A stretch of 46,118 nucleotides of DNA from Vulcanimicrobiota bacterium (GTDB lineage: Bacteria; Vulcanimicrobiota; JAJTBE01), in the NCBI GenBank assembly GCA_021107945.1, contig JAIORV010000009.1:1-46118 (forward strand), given 5' to 3'. Each line of letters begins with the position of its first letter. Within the stretch, counting starts at the first letter, position 1. The notes beneath the pieces were generated by a model. It made no database searches. It saw nothing but the letters and a program-made list of their open reading frames with translations, and was not told where the DNA came from. A program made the position numbers and the translations under genes. Of the stretch, positions 8,710 to 17,082 are shown piece by piece.

Positions 8710-9813
8710 CTAGATGATCTGTCTGAGTGCCAAGCCAACAACTACCATTAGTGTAGGGGCAATTTCCATCAGCTCTTCCTGGGTATACCCAGGGATATCG
8801 GTTATCTCAATATTTTCAAAAGGATTGGACACCTCGCAAGGGACGCCTAATTCCGTTGACATATAGGCATCAATGTTCTTGAACTTGGCCGTTCCTCCCG
8901 AGAGCAGTATCTTATCCACTGATTCACCACGATAACGGGCACGATAAAAATCGAACGATCGTTGTATTTCCGTAACCAAATCGTTAAGAACAGGTATTAT
9001 TACATTGAAGATCCTCATAGTAGTAGGGGCTACGGGTGTGGCATCTTTTTCCACCCGGATTACTCCCTTCTCCTTTTTTATCTTCTCAGCCTCTTCGAAA
9101 CTCAAATTCAACGACTGCCCGATAGCCTTGGTAAAACTATTACCTGCAGTGGTTATAGTTCGATTATGTCTCAGGATCCCTTCCTTAAAAATATTGATAC
9201 TGGATGAACTTGCTCCCAGATTAATAAGCGCTATTGTCTGATTGACTATTTCATTACTTAAAACAGCCCTGGCACTTCTTACAAGCGCAAACGGCTCCAG
9301 ATCAATAGCTAGTGGGGTTATTCCTGCCATTTTAATGACTTCCTGAGTTGTTGTCACCATCTCATTGGGGGCGGCCACCAGAAGTACTTCCATAGTCTTT
9401 TCTTCGCCTTCAACGCTCTTTCGCAGGATAGTTCCTTTGATTTGCGCATCGGCGACAGAATAAGGCAAGTACCTTTCCGCCTCGAACTTTATGGCATTCT
9501 GCAGCTCCCGCTCGTTCATCTGGGTCATTATTATTGGCCTAATTACAACGGACTGACCTGAAACCGCGCTAACAACTCTATCCATACTCATCTTATTGTT
9601 TGCCAACATGGCTTTGACGGTATCTCCAAGAGCTCGGGAATCAATAATCTGTCCATCTTTGATGGTAAGAGCCGGAGTTGGACCCTCAGCGAACTTTGTC
9701 AATTGAAAACCGCTGGACGTTTTAATAATCTGGGCCATCTTTACAGAATGTGTCCCAAGATCAATGCCGCCCACAACACCTTTGCCCGCAAAGAGCCGCT
9801 TCAGAAATTGCAT
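8710..9813 (-). CDS. pilM: Type IV pilus assembly ATPase-fold protein PilM
   Basis: PilM is an actin-like cytoplasmic protein that binds the N-terminus of PilN. The 367-residue product has the actin-like phosphate-1 motif GIDLGTHSVKMAQI at about 16-29. It also has ERYLPYSVADAQIKG, the family hallmark, near 112, a second phosphate motif region ALINLGASSSSINIF near 190, and the adenosine-site segment ILLSGGTAKFKNID near 300. Length is normal. The start has AAAGGAGGTG upstream at a long spacing of about 13 bases, like pilQ. It is first in the cluster and is followed by pilN after 26 bases. A candidate promoter lies at 9837-9865. Confidence 0.93.
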   Translation of the reverse strand: MQFLKRLFAGKGVVGGIDLGTHSVKMAQIIKTSSGFQLTKFAEGPTPALTIKDGQIIDSRALGDTVKAMLANNKMSMDRVVSAVSGQSVVIRPIIMTQMNERELQNAIKFEAERYLPYSVADAQIKGTILRKSVEGEEKTMEVLLVAAPNEMVTTTQEVIKMAGITPLAIDLEPFALVRSARAVLSNEIVNQTIALINLGASSSSINIFKEGILRHNRTITTAGNSFTKAIGQSLNLSFEEAEKIKKEKGVIRVEKDATPVAPTTMRIFNVIIPVLNDLVTEIQRSFDFYRARYRGESVDKILLSGGTAKFKNIDAYMSTELGVPCEVSNPFENIEITDIPGYTQEELMEIAPTLMVVVGLALRQII

Positions 9814-9836
9814 TTAACTACACACACCTCCTTTCA

Positions 9837-9865
9837 CATAAAAAAGTCTATAGTTTTTTCGTCAA
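9837..9865 (-). promoter_or_regulatory. Candidate promoter of the pil cluster
   Basis: TTGACG (9860-9865, five of six to the -35 consensus) is followed after 17 bases by TTTATG, a weak -10. It is the best promoter-like site upstream of pilM, but the weak -10 keeps confidence low. Confidence 0.35.
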
Positions 9866-9908
9866 TAAAAACCGATCTCCTGCATGACTGAATCTTTTTT
9901 TAAGCAGT

Positions 9909-12320
9909 TTATTTCCCTTGATTATTTACAGAAATCATGGAAAAAACAATGCACGCTGATATGTATAAACACAGGGCGATAAGAAGTGTCATCCAGAATC
10001 CGACAGCCTGTGCAAACACAAGTGATAAAACCGATCCGAGAACGGATGCGCAACCATTTACTCCCCAGGCAAATGGGATTAAAGTTGAATTTGTCTCACC
10101 CAGCAACTTCAAGCCCAGAGGAAAGGGCATTCCAAGACATAGACCCAACGGAGCCAAGAGAATTACCGTTAACAATGCCCGTATGGTCGAAGAGAATACA
10201 AGCGCATTACTTAAAATATGATCCAGAAATAAAAAATATATCAAACCGATTATACATAATATAGTTATATCAAAAAACAAAATTTTCCTTCCGCTGCAAT
10301 GAAAAAAAGAACTCAAATATGAGCCGATACCGGTAAAAACAAGAAGAGAAAATAGCACTACGGACAGAGAATATACGGGATGCCCAAGGAATAATATAAA
10401 TTTTGTCATCATGGTAATTTCTATGAACATGAAGGCTAGTCCCAGGAGACTGAAATAGACCAGAAATAACATGGAAGATTTTTTGAATTTCCCTATTCTT
10501 TTTAACTTCAGGGGTAATATAATGAAGATTATCGAGAATATTATCGATAGAATCATAATAACAAGAAAAATCGTAAAGACAACAGGGAAACGGGTCTTTT
10601 TCCTTATTGTATTATCCAGGTAACTGAAGAAATTTTTCCATCGGTCCGTCAGGTAGAAAAAAGGCCTGTCATCGGTTACAGCGGAAATATCCAGAGGGTA
10701 TGACTCCTGAAAAGCCATTGTTCCTGAAGGATCCAGAAGAATAGTGAAATCATTTTTCATGCCGGGAAGATAATTTATTTTGAAACCACCCCTCCGACAA
10801 AAATCTTTTACAAAGGCTATCTCTTCATCCGTAAACTCCCCGTTTTTCCATATAAAATTAAAAAGCTTCTCATGCGAAGTTATCACGACCGATTTTCGCA
10901 AATCCCTTTTTGAAGCAGCCATCGCAAGAGAACATAGGCGATAAGTCTGGTAAGGCTTCTGTGGAATATATTCCCACCGACTGATACTTATATAGCCGCC
11001 GTTATTTACATGATCAAGATAATCCTGGAATGCTTCCGTTGTATAAAGATAATTTTCAGACAGCGAATAAGCTCCTGAATAAGTCGCCGCCCAAGAGTCA
11101 ACCAGAGGGAGATATACAAGACCATATTTTTTCTTTTTCCTTTTTATATAATTTCTACCCTCGGCGGTTATCATGTGGATACCGGGCAATTCAAACAGAT
11201 TTCCGGAATATTCTCTAAACTTTTTCGTAGCAAGATAAACTATATCGGGGTTTATCTCCACAGCGTCTATCTCATTTGCGCCATATTTATGAGAAGATAA
11301 AACGTCAATCCCGCCTCCGGCGCCAATTATGAGGGCGTCTTCCCTGCCGTTCAGGCCATGAACCATGGAGCCTAAGGTGTAAAGGGGAAATTCAACATTT
11401 TCAATATCCCCGTCAAATTTGACTATCGAGGTGAACCCATCGCCGTCAATCGTAATTCCTATCTGTGGAGGCATTTTACCGGTAAAATTCGGCGACAGTC
11501 CCCATGTATATCTTGGAACAGGCTCAAACGCATCTACTCTGGAAAAAGAATTCCAGTGAGAATAGATAATCTTTGCCCCTTTTATTTTCGTATAATAATT
11601 AAGAGCTTTATCGGGCGGCAGAGGTATGGGAAAAACTTTTCCGGCAAAAAAGAATAACAGGACAATAATCAAGAGACCGACTCCGGATAAAATTTTGTAA
11701 TGTGCGGTTATCTTATTTTTTAACCTGAAGGATATAATTAACCCCGCGAGACCCGACAGGATGGAAGACATAACAACTATCCCCTGCCCTCCCACAACGC
11801 CGATTAAAAAAAAGACAAACAGACACCCCACACCGGCACCGGTCATGTCCCAGAAATAAAGTTTCTGAACTATTTCACTTTTTTTCCGGATGATTGAGGA
11901 CAAGACACACCCGGTAAAAAAGAAAGGCAACGCAAGAAAAAGATAAAATATTATGAATTTTCCCAGGTTCAGGGGATTACCAAGATTCCGCACATCGAGG
12001 TTGATCCTGGTAAAAATCAGAAAAGCTATAATATTAAATATCGAAATCAGCCAGGTGAAATAAAACAGAGATTTATAATAGTTTTTCTTGAGCACCTGTG
12101 GAAAAACTGTAAGAAAAACACCGCTCACGCCTATCCCGAAAAGCGCAACTGATATGGACAAAAATGCAAAATGATGCCACAATGAAATTGAAAATATCCT
12201 GGTGAGTCCTATCTCCAGGATTATTCCAGACATTCCGACAAGACATACAACGGCAAAAAGCAAATTTCTCTCGGATTTTTCCGACATTTCACAATTCTTG
12301 ACATTATTGTCATCCGTCAA
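9909..12320 (-). CDS. Polytopic membrane protein with spermidine-synthase-like domain
   Basis: The 803-residue product has about six membrane segments at 20-230 and a soluble Rossmann-fold domain at about 240-560. Further membrane segments follow from about 575 to the end. The soluble part carries the SAM-binding loop ALIIGAGGGIDVL (about 329-341), the acidic ribose-binding residue in DAVEINPDIV (Glu355), and YSLSENYLYTTEAF, as in spermidine synthases. Related fused proteins are common in bacteria and their substrate is mostly unknown, so polyamine synthesis should not be assumed. The start is uncertain: the longest frame begins with TTG without a ribosome site, and an ATG at 12287 is possible. 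It lies downstream of no close partner. Confidence 0.7.
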   Translation of the reverse strand: MTDDNNVKNCEMSEKSERNLLFAVVCLVGMSGIILEIGLTRIFSISLWHHFAFLSISVALFGIGVSGVFLTVFPQVLKKNYYKSLFYFTWLISIFNIIAFLIFTRINLDVRNLGNPLNLGKFIIFYLFLALPFFFTGCVLSSIIRKKSEIVQKLYFWDMTGAGVGCLFVFFLIGVVGGQGIVVMSSILSGLAGLIISFRLKNKITAHYKILSGVGLLIIVLLFFFAGKVFPIPLPPDKALNYYTKIKGAKIIYSHWNSFSRVDAFEPVPRYTWGLSPNFTGKMPPQIGITIDGDGFTSIVKFDGDIENVEFPLYTLGSMVHGLNGREDALIIGAGGGIDVLSSHKYGANEIDAVEINPDIVYLATKKFREYSGNLFELPGIHMITAEGRNYIKRKKKKYGLVYLPLVDSWAATYSGAYSLSENYLYTTEAFQDYLDHVNNGGYISISRWEYIPQKPYQTYRLCSLAMAASKRDLRKSVVITSHEKLFNFIWKNGEFTDEEIAFVKDFCRRGGFKINYLPGMKNDFTILLDPSGTMAFQESYPLDISAVTDDRPFFYLTDRWKNFFSYLDNTIRKKTRFPVVFTIFLVIMILSIIFSIIFIILPLKLKRIGKFKKSSMLFLVYFSLLGLAFMFIEITMMTKFILFLGHPVYSLSVVLFSLLVFTGIGSYLSSFFHCSGRKILFFDITILCIIGLIYFLFLDHILSNALVFSSTIRALLTVILLAPLGLCLGMPFPLGLKLLGETNSTLIPFAWGVNGCASVLGSVLSLVFAQAVGFWMTLLIALCLYISACIVFSMISVNNQGK

Positions 12321-12374
12321 TTTTTCGTCAGCTTTTTTTGGTTTTTGATTTATATCTGCTATTTTTTACCTCCC

Positions 12375-12526
12375 ATTATAGAGGCGGGAAGGGGATACGG
12401 GATGGGGGATACGGGAAAGGGGAAATGGGATCCGTCCTCCGACATTCGATCTACATTTATCGGGACGAGGACGTCCCTCCTACATATCTGACCTCCGACA
12501 TCCGACTTCTGACCTCCGGCTTCAGT
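12375..12526. repeat. Dispersed repeat family C (GACATCYGAC type)
   Basis: This stretch starts with GAGGCGGGAA and low-complexity GGGATACGGG units, passes through ATTTATCGGGACGAGGACG and TCCCTCCTACA, and ends in tandem units of about 10 bases of type GACMTCYGAC. The same order recurs at 30894-31044 and, in shorter form, near 24440-24506. It fills most of the gap 12321-12661. Open frames through it are repeat artefacts. Confidence 0.6.
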
Positions 12527-12661
12527 TTTCTTATTTTGCTGAATTGCCATAATACTCCTTCATTTGCAGCAATTGCATAACAACCACAAGCTAATTTGGA
12601 ATAAAAAGAAAAAAAGATAATATAAGATTAGTGATAATAGAAATTATGTGCCGGAAAAACT

Positions 12662-12689
12662 TTGGTATCCCCACATCCTCCACTATAAA
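12662..12689 (+). promoter_or_regulatory. Candidate promoter
   Basis: TTGGTA (12662-12667), a 16-base spacer and TATAAA (12684-12689) lie about 35 bases before the start at 12724. This fits a vegetative sigma factor site for the small secreted protein. Confidence 0.4.
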
Positions 12690-12723
12690 GTATTTTTGGA
12701 ACAAGCAAGGAGATGAAATTGAC

Positions 12724-13110
12724 ATGAGAAAAATAATATTTCTTTTTACAATCGCTGTTTTATGCCTTTCTCTTTCAATACCTGCTCTGGGGTCTGTCAA
12801 AATAAATAATAAGACCGGCGAGCTTTTAAAGCTGGAAATAAAATCAAATAACAGAACATCACATATGTCGCTGGCTCCGGGCGTGACTATGCTGGTGGGT
12901 GGACCCGGCGAAACGATGATAACCGTCAGGTCGAAGAATAACAAGGCATTATGTGTCGGCAGATTTAAAAGTGGTAAAAAAGTCACCCTCAAGAAAACAA
13001 ACAACAGATATTCAATGGTATTATCAAACTGGTCAGACCTTACACCAAAGATCTATACGACACCCTCAAAGAAAAAACATAAAGTTAAGAAGTCGAATAA
13101 AAAAAATTGA
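12724..13110 (+). CDS. Small secreted protein of unknown function
   Basis: The 128-residue product has a signal peptide (MRKIIFLFTIAVLCLSLSIP, likely cut after ALG near 24). A beta-rich domain of about 80 residues follows, then a very basic tail (KKKHKVKKSNKKN). I chose the ATG at 12724 over an upstream in-frame start at 12631 because AAGGAG lies 11 bases before it and the signal peptide begins there. The basic tail could bind nucleic acid or acidic polymers, but this is inference. The stop at 13110 overlaps the promoter of the next gene. I recognise no family. Confidence 0.65.
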   Translation: MRKIIFLFTIAVLCLSLSIPALGSVKINNKTGELLKLEIKSNNRTSHMSLAPGVTMLVGGPGETMITVRSKNNKALCVGRFKSGKKVTLKKTNNRYSMVLSNWSDLTPKIYTTPSKKKHKVKKSNKKN

Positions 13111-13135
13111 ATCAATCGGTCTAATGCTGTATAAT
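13107..13135 (+). promoter_or_regulatory. Strong candidate promoter of the metallopeptidase gene
   Basis: TTGAAT (13107-13112), a 17-base spacer and a perfect TATAAT (13130-13135) lie 34 bases before the start at 13169. Confidence 0.65.
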
Positions 13136-13168
13136 CATATTATATAAATCAGGAGCCATAGATCACAA

Positions 13169-14347
13169 ATGATTAATCGCGCTGACCGAAATTTTGCAAT
13201 ATCCAACACAGCAAACATAAGTATCAGGAAAGCAGAGCAAAAAGGACGGAAACCCTCCGTTAACCTGTCTGATTCTGTTCAACTTTCGGCCACAGGCTCA
13301 GGTAAAATAAAGGGAGATTCCATCGGGAAGAAAGCTTCTTCAAAGACCAAAACTACATCAGAGAAGAAAAATAAAACAAAAACAGCGGTTGGCACAAAGA
13401 CGATTGTGAAGAAAAGCAATAATTCTGACGGACAGACTAAAGCCATCTTTATAGAAGAGGAAACTCCTAAAAACCCCGGATTAACCAGAAAGCGTAAAAT
13501 TATTGAGAATCTTATCGACCCCGCCATGAAACCGGAACGACGGGAAAAACTGGCAAGAAAGCTTGAAAAGTATCCCGAGACCGCCTTGAGAATAATCAAG
13601 GATGACGGCGCCGGTTATTCAAAGAAAAAATCGGGGTTTATCGTTACAAAACGCCTTGGTTATTATACTCAAGAAGATAAGACCATTCACCTCGCCAATG
13701 GTACCCTTTCAGATTTTTTCCATCGTCACAAGGGACTTGCCAACGCTTTGCGGGGTGGTAAGTCAATACTTTATGCAATGGCCGGCATCGGCGCCGCCGT
13801 TGCGAGTCCCTTTGTATTGCCTGCCATGGCGGCAGGTATAACCGCCGCCATTGTCGCTCCAATTGGTTTATCTGCAGTGCCGTTGAGTTGGCTGGTTTCC
13901 GCCGGAGAAAGTGATATTCCCATCCATGAGACCGCTCATGCGCTGGACTATGCACTGGGAAGTCGGGGCAAGTTTAAGGACATGAAAATTGATAAAAGAT
14001 ACAAAAAGAGCCTGAAAAATCAACGCCGACTCGAAGACGGTGTTTTAAACATGCCAAAACCGGCTCCAAAACTTGATCCGGCAAAACAACCGGCCTCGGT
14101 GAAGTCAAAAGAAATAATGGATTGTTATGAGGACTGTAAAAACTGGCAGAATAAAGATGCCAGGTTTCTTACCGAATATGCAGGTACCAACCCAAAGGAA
14201 TACTTTGCCGAGTCTGTCAAGGCATACCTGAATACCGATAAAAGTGAATCAGATATCTGTAGAGAAGATCTGATAAAGAAAGACCCCAAAATGTTCAGCT
14301 TAGTTGATAATCTGTTCAAGGAAATAAATGCCGGGGTTTATAATTAA
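13169..14347 (+). CDS. Putative secreted zinc metallopeptidase, toxin-like layout
   Basis: The 392-residue product has three parts. Residues 1-100 are polar and probably disordered, with NLSDSVQLSATGSG at about 32-45, similar to the DSVxLS motif of FlgM-type flagellar proteins. Residues 198-243 are an uninterrupted Ala/Gly/Pro-rich hydrophobic stretch that could insert in a membrane as a hairpin. Next comes PIHETAHALDYALG, an HExxH zinc site (His253, Glu254, His257), and then NPKEYFAESVKAYL (about 341-354). The spacing and that second motif resemble the anthrax lethal-factor-like (ATLF) peptidase group, where a downstream Glu completes the site. No classical signal peptide is present. The target is unknown, and a cell-surface or self-processing role is equally possible. 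It is monocistronic with its own promoter. Confidence 0.65.
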   Translation: MINRADRNFAISNTANISIRKAEQKGRKPSVNLSDSVQLSATGSGKIKGDSIGKKASSKTKTTSEKKNKTKTAVGTKTIVKKSNNSDGQTKAIFIEEETPKNPGLTRKRKIIENLIDPAMKPERREKLARKLEKYPETALRIIKDDGAGYSKKKSGFIVTKRLGYYTQEDKTIHLANGTLSDFFHRHKGLANALRGGKSILYAMAGIGAAVASPFVLPAMAAGITAAIVAPIGLSAVPLSWLVSAGESDIPIHETAHALDYALGSRGKFKDMKIDKRYKKSLKNQRRLEDGVLNMPKPAPKLDPAKQPASVKSKEIMDCYEDCKNWQNKDARFLTEYAGTNPKEYFAESVKAYLNTDKSESDICREDLIKKDPKMFSLVDNLFKEINAGVYN

Positions 14348-14365
14348 CACAGATAACTTCATCAT

Positions 14366-14908
14366 TTACTTCAAAAAGAAATACCCGATCAAACCTCCGC
14401 CGATTATTATAAACGCAAAATCTATCTTCCGGCTATATGCGATTGCAAACGCCACAACAGCTATAACAATCTGGGGCCAGGAAATCATATAGGAGATTCC
14501 CATCTTCACCGCCAGGTATAAAATCAAACCCACCACCACGGGCATTATAAAATGGCGGATATAGCCGGTAAACGGAGAACCCTCAATTTTTTTATACATT
14601 TTCATTATTGCGCCCATGCAAACGATAGTCGCAACATTTGTCCCCGCCCATGCCATGAAAGAGCAAAGGATCGCCATGGGAACACTCTTGAAATAATTAT
14701 ACCCCGCCAGGAATCCTGCAAAACTTCCCGCTACAGCTACAGGACCCGGTGAAATCTGCCCTGCCGTCAGCGCAATTACAAACTGTTCCTTCGTGATCCA
14801 TCCAAGCTTCTCCACAAGCTCACTCTCCATTAACGGCAAGAATACATACCCACCTCCGAATGAATAGAAGCCTAGGAGAACAAATCTAAGAAAAATTTTC
14901 AGTACCAA
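14366..14908 (-). CDS. Chromate transporter family protein, short form (second half)
   Basis: The 180-residue membrane protein is one half of a CHR-family transporter. It shows the family motifs FGGGYVFLPLMESELVE near 18-34 and ALTAGQISPGPVAVAGSFAG near 47-66, followed by four hydrophobic segments. Short CHR proteins act as pairs in opposite orientation in the membrane, exporting chromate or related anions. The partner lies just upstream on the same strand (14985-15569), 76 bases away. The start is TTG at 14908 with AAGGTGG before it. The substrate cannot be told from sequence. The gene converges on the metallopeptidase gene with only 18 bases between the stops. Confidence 0.85.
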   Translation of the reverse strand: MVLKIFLRFVLLGFYSFGGGYVFLPLMESELVEKLGWITKEQFVIALTAGQISPGPVAVAGSFAGFLAGYNYFKSVPMAILCSFMAWAGTNVATIVCMGAIMKMYKKIEGSPFTGYIRHFIMPVVVGLILYLAVKMGISYMISWPQIVIAVVAFAIAYSRKIDFAFIIIGGGLIGYFFLK

Positions 14909-14984
14909 TACGGAACCACCTTATAATTCAAGCTTTTTCCAGTTTTAGTAAGAGGCGAGAAGCCATATTTCCGGCTTCCGTTGC

Positions 14985-15569
14985 TCAGTCCTTTTTGACC
15001 ACAGTATCCCTGATTCTCTTCTTTTCAACAAAATGCCAGCCCGCAGCTCCGATAGCGATGGCAAGAAAAATCGTCAGGAAAGGAGGAGTCTTCATATAAA
15101 AAATAAGCAGTAAAGTTAGAACCATAAATAAAATTCCCCACCACTTGTCAATCCGTTCGCACGCCATCTTCAGGACCACGGCAACGAGCACACCCACAAC
15201 GGCGGGAGCCATTCCCTTTACAGCGCTGTTGCTGAAATTGACCGATTCCAGAGCAAGAAGCAGCATTGCGAGAACGATCATCAGGAAAAAGGACGGCAGG
15301 AGAATCCCAAACACCGCCAACACTCCGCCCCAGAACCCCCTCTTCATATGCCCACAGAAAAAAGCAATGTTAACCATTATTGAGCCGGGAGGAATCAGGG
15401 AAATAGCAACGCCATGAAGATAATCATCGATTTCAAGCCATTTTTTCTTATCCACAACTTCCTGCTGAATAATTGAAATAAGAGCAGGTCCACCGCCAAA
15501 ACCGACAGTGCCTATCTTGAAAAAAAGCTTGAAAATATCAAAGTATGAAACGTCTGGTGATTTGCTCAT
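14985..15569 (-). CDS. Chromate transporter family protein, short form (first half)
   Basis: The 194-residue product carries the CHR motifs KIGTVGFGGGPALISIIQQE near 17-36 and GVAISLIPPGSIMVNIAFF near 48-66, with several membrane segments and a basic C-terminus. It pairs with the protein at 14366-14908; both halves together equal a full-length ChrA. The ATG at 15569 is the only sensible start. Chromate resistance is the named role of the family, but in bacteria without chromate exposure the natural substrate is often unclear, perhaps sulfate-like anions. Confidence 0.85.
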   Translation of the reverse strand: MSKSPDVSYFDIFKLFFKIGTVGFGGGPALISIIQQEVVDKKKWLEIDDYLHGVAISLIPPGSIMVNIAFFCGHMKRGFWGGVLAVFGILLPSFFLMIVLAMLLLALESVNFSNSAVKGMAPAVVGVLVAVVLKMACERIDKWWGILFMVLTLLLIFYMKTPPFLTIFLAIAIGAAGWHFVEKKRIRDTVVKKD

Positions 15570-15709
15570 ATCCAGGGAATTTATTTATGCCGGAGTAAAT
15601 TCCTTTACATCCGCCAAAACAAATTTAACTATCCGATTCTCGTCGTTTCTAAATTTGCAATTTTGTGGTAAAATATATGTAGGGAATCTTTTTAAAGAGG
15701 TGAATTCCC

Positions 15710-16999
15710 ATGAACCGACGCAGAAAAATCGAGTTTTACAATGTATCGGGATTATTCCTCATCATCCTTATCATTATATCAATAATCCTGATAATATCGA
15801 AAATCCCATCATATTATGATGAAGTAACAAATAAAAAGATAACAAACTTCAAACCGACCATAAGCGCCCACATCCCGAGATGTAAAACTTCCCCCGAAGA
15901 TAAAACTTCTAACGAAACAACTCATCACCAGAAACAGCAAAAAGAAATAAAAAAAGATAACGATGAAGGTATTTTATTCGTCGGATATTCCCCAAAAAAA
16001 GAAAAGAAACGCATTAAAAAGACCGGAATCCCGATGAAGAAAAAACTCCCCCTGCCGAAACTGCCAAAATTGAAAAAGAAACTCAGCTATCCCATAGCAA
16101 AATCAATTCCCCGGCAAGTAAAGAAAAAAAGAAAATTGCCTCAACTGGAGCCCCCGCTGGAAGTAACCCGTGATCTCCGGGAAACAAAAATGAAAACGGT
16201 TACTCTCACGGGAAATGTATCCAGACTTGATGAAAAAAACCGGTCTTTCAGCCCCACAGGTGCGAAAATTGTATTAATGAAAATAAACGGCTCCGAGAGA
16301 TATGAGGCCACAGTTGGTAAAAACGGCGATTATGTATTCACCGGCGTCAATCCCTCGTCGGACTATTTTCTTATATGCGTTTCGAATTATCAATACACGG
16401 GATTCGTGGAACAGTATAACGTCAATTACCCGTATTACAGTCCTTACTATAGACAGGGTGTTTATTATGGAACGAACGATTATTATCAAGGGCAAAGTGT
16501 TTATTACGGAACGAACAGTTCTTATCAAGGACAGGGTGTTTATTACGGAACGGGCGGTTATAATCAATATAGACGCGAAACAAGCGGATTGAGGGCGAAT
16601 GTCGTCATAGGAGAAAGCAGGAGAAACCCAGGATCCTTCAGGGTACGAAGAGCAAATGTATCACTGAATACAAACACATACACCACCGGATACTACAGAT
16701 ATTCCACCGGCGGCTCATACAATTGCAGCTACCCCGCATATCCCGGCGAAGTTGCCTATTACGAAGGCACTTACCTGCCCCCCGGGGGATATACGCAGTG
16801 GGTTCCCGTTCCGGAGAATTATAATGTGTCGTGGCACATGAGAATGAGTCTTCAGTCAGCGGGAATTTATAATCTCGACCTGACTTCGGGTAATACCGAC
16901 GAAAAATTTGTCCCGAATTACCAACCCGAATATGATCCGGTAACCCATCAATATTTCCCGTTTGCGAGTGATGTAAGCCCCCGGAGGGTGAAAGATTGA
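15710..16999 (+). CDS. Membrane-anchored protein with Tyr-rich repeats
   Basis: The 429-residue product begins with a single membrane anchor (about 12-31) without a cleavage site. A long Lys/Pro-rich segment follows (about 40-160), which could cross or bind the cell wall. Next is a beta-sandwich of the carboxypeptidase-regulatory-like type (about 162-225, with TVTLTGNVSRL and YVFTGVNPSSDYFL). A Tyr/Gly-rich segment with three 13-residue repeats of type VYYGTNxxYQGQ covers 250-286, and the remaining region is also rich in Tyr and Gly. GAGGTG lies upstream of the ATG. The stop overlaps an upstream start codon of the next gene, so the two may be translated together. A surface or adhesive role is plausible but unproven. 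Confidence 0.65.
   Translation: MNRRRKIEFYNVSGLFLIILIIISIILIISKIPSYYDEVTNKKITNFKPTISAHIPRCKTSPEDKTSNETTHHQKQQKEIKKDNDEGILFVGYSPKKEKKRIKKTGIPMKKKLPLPKLPKLKKKLSYPIAKSIPRQVKKKRKLPQLEPPLEVTRDLRETKMKTVTLTGNVSRLDEKNRSFSPTGAKIVLMKINGSERYEATVGKNGDYVFTGVNPSSDYFLICVSNYQYTGFVEQYNVNYPYYSPYYRQGVYYGTNDYYQGQSVYYGTNSSYQGQGVYYGTGGYNQYRRETSGLRANVVIGESRRNPGSFRVRRANVSLNTNTYTTGYYRYSTGGSYNCSYPAYPGEVAYYEGTYLPPGGYTQWVPVPENYNVSWHMRMSLQSAGIYNLDLTSGNTDEKFVPNYQPEYDPVTHQYFPFASDVSPRRVKD
16457..16570 (+). repeat. 39-base coding tandem repeat
   Basis: Three successive units of 39 bases, each starting GTGTTTATTAYGGAACG, encode the VYYGTN-type Tyr-rich repeats of the surrounding gene. The units differ at several third positions, so the array is not very recent. 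Confidence 0.75.
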
Positions 17000-17082
17000 G
17001 ATTGAGGAGCCTTCTTTACAGAGGCATGATAAATGTCATAAAAAAGGATGCTTTCCATGCTCAAAGAAGTACATTAAACTTT

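Noticed and set aside
12359-12580. Small open frames on both strands
   Set aside because: They consist almost entirely of the family C repeat and have no ribosome site.
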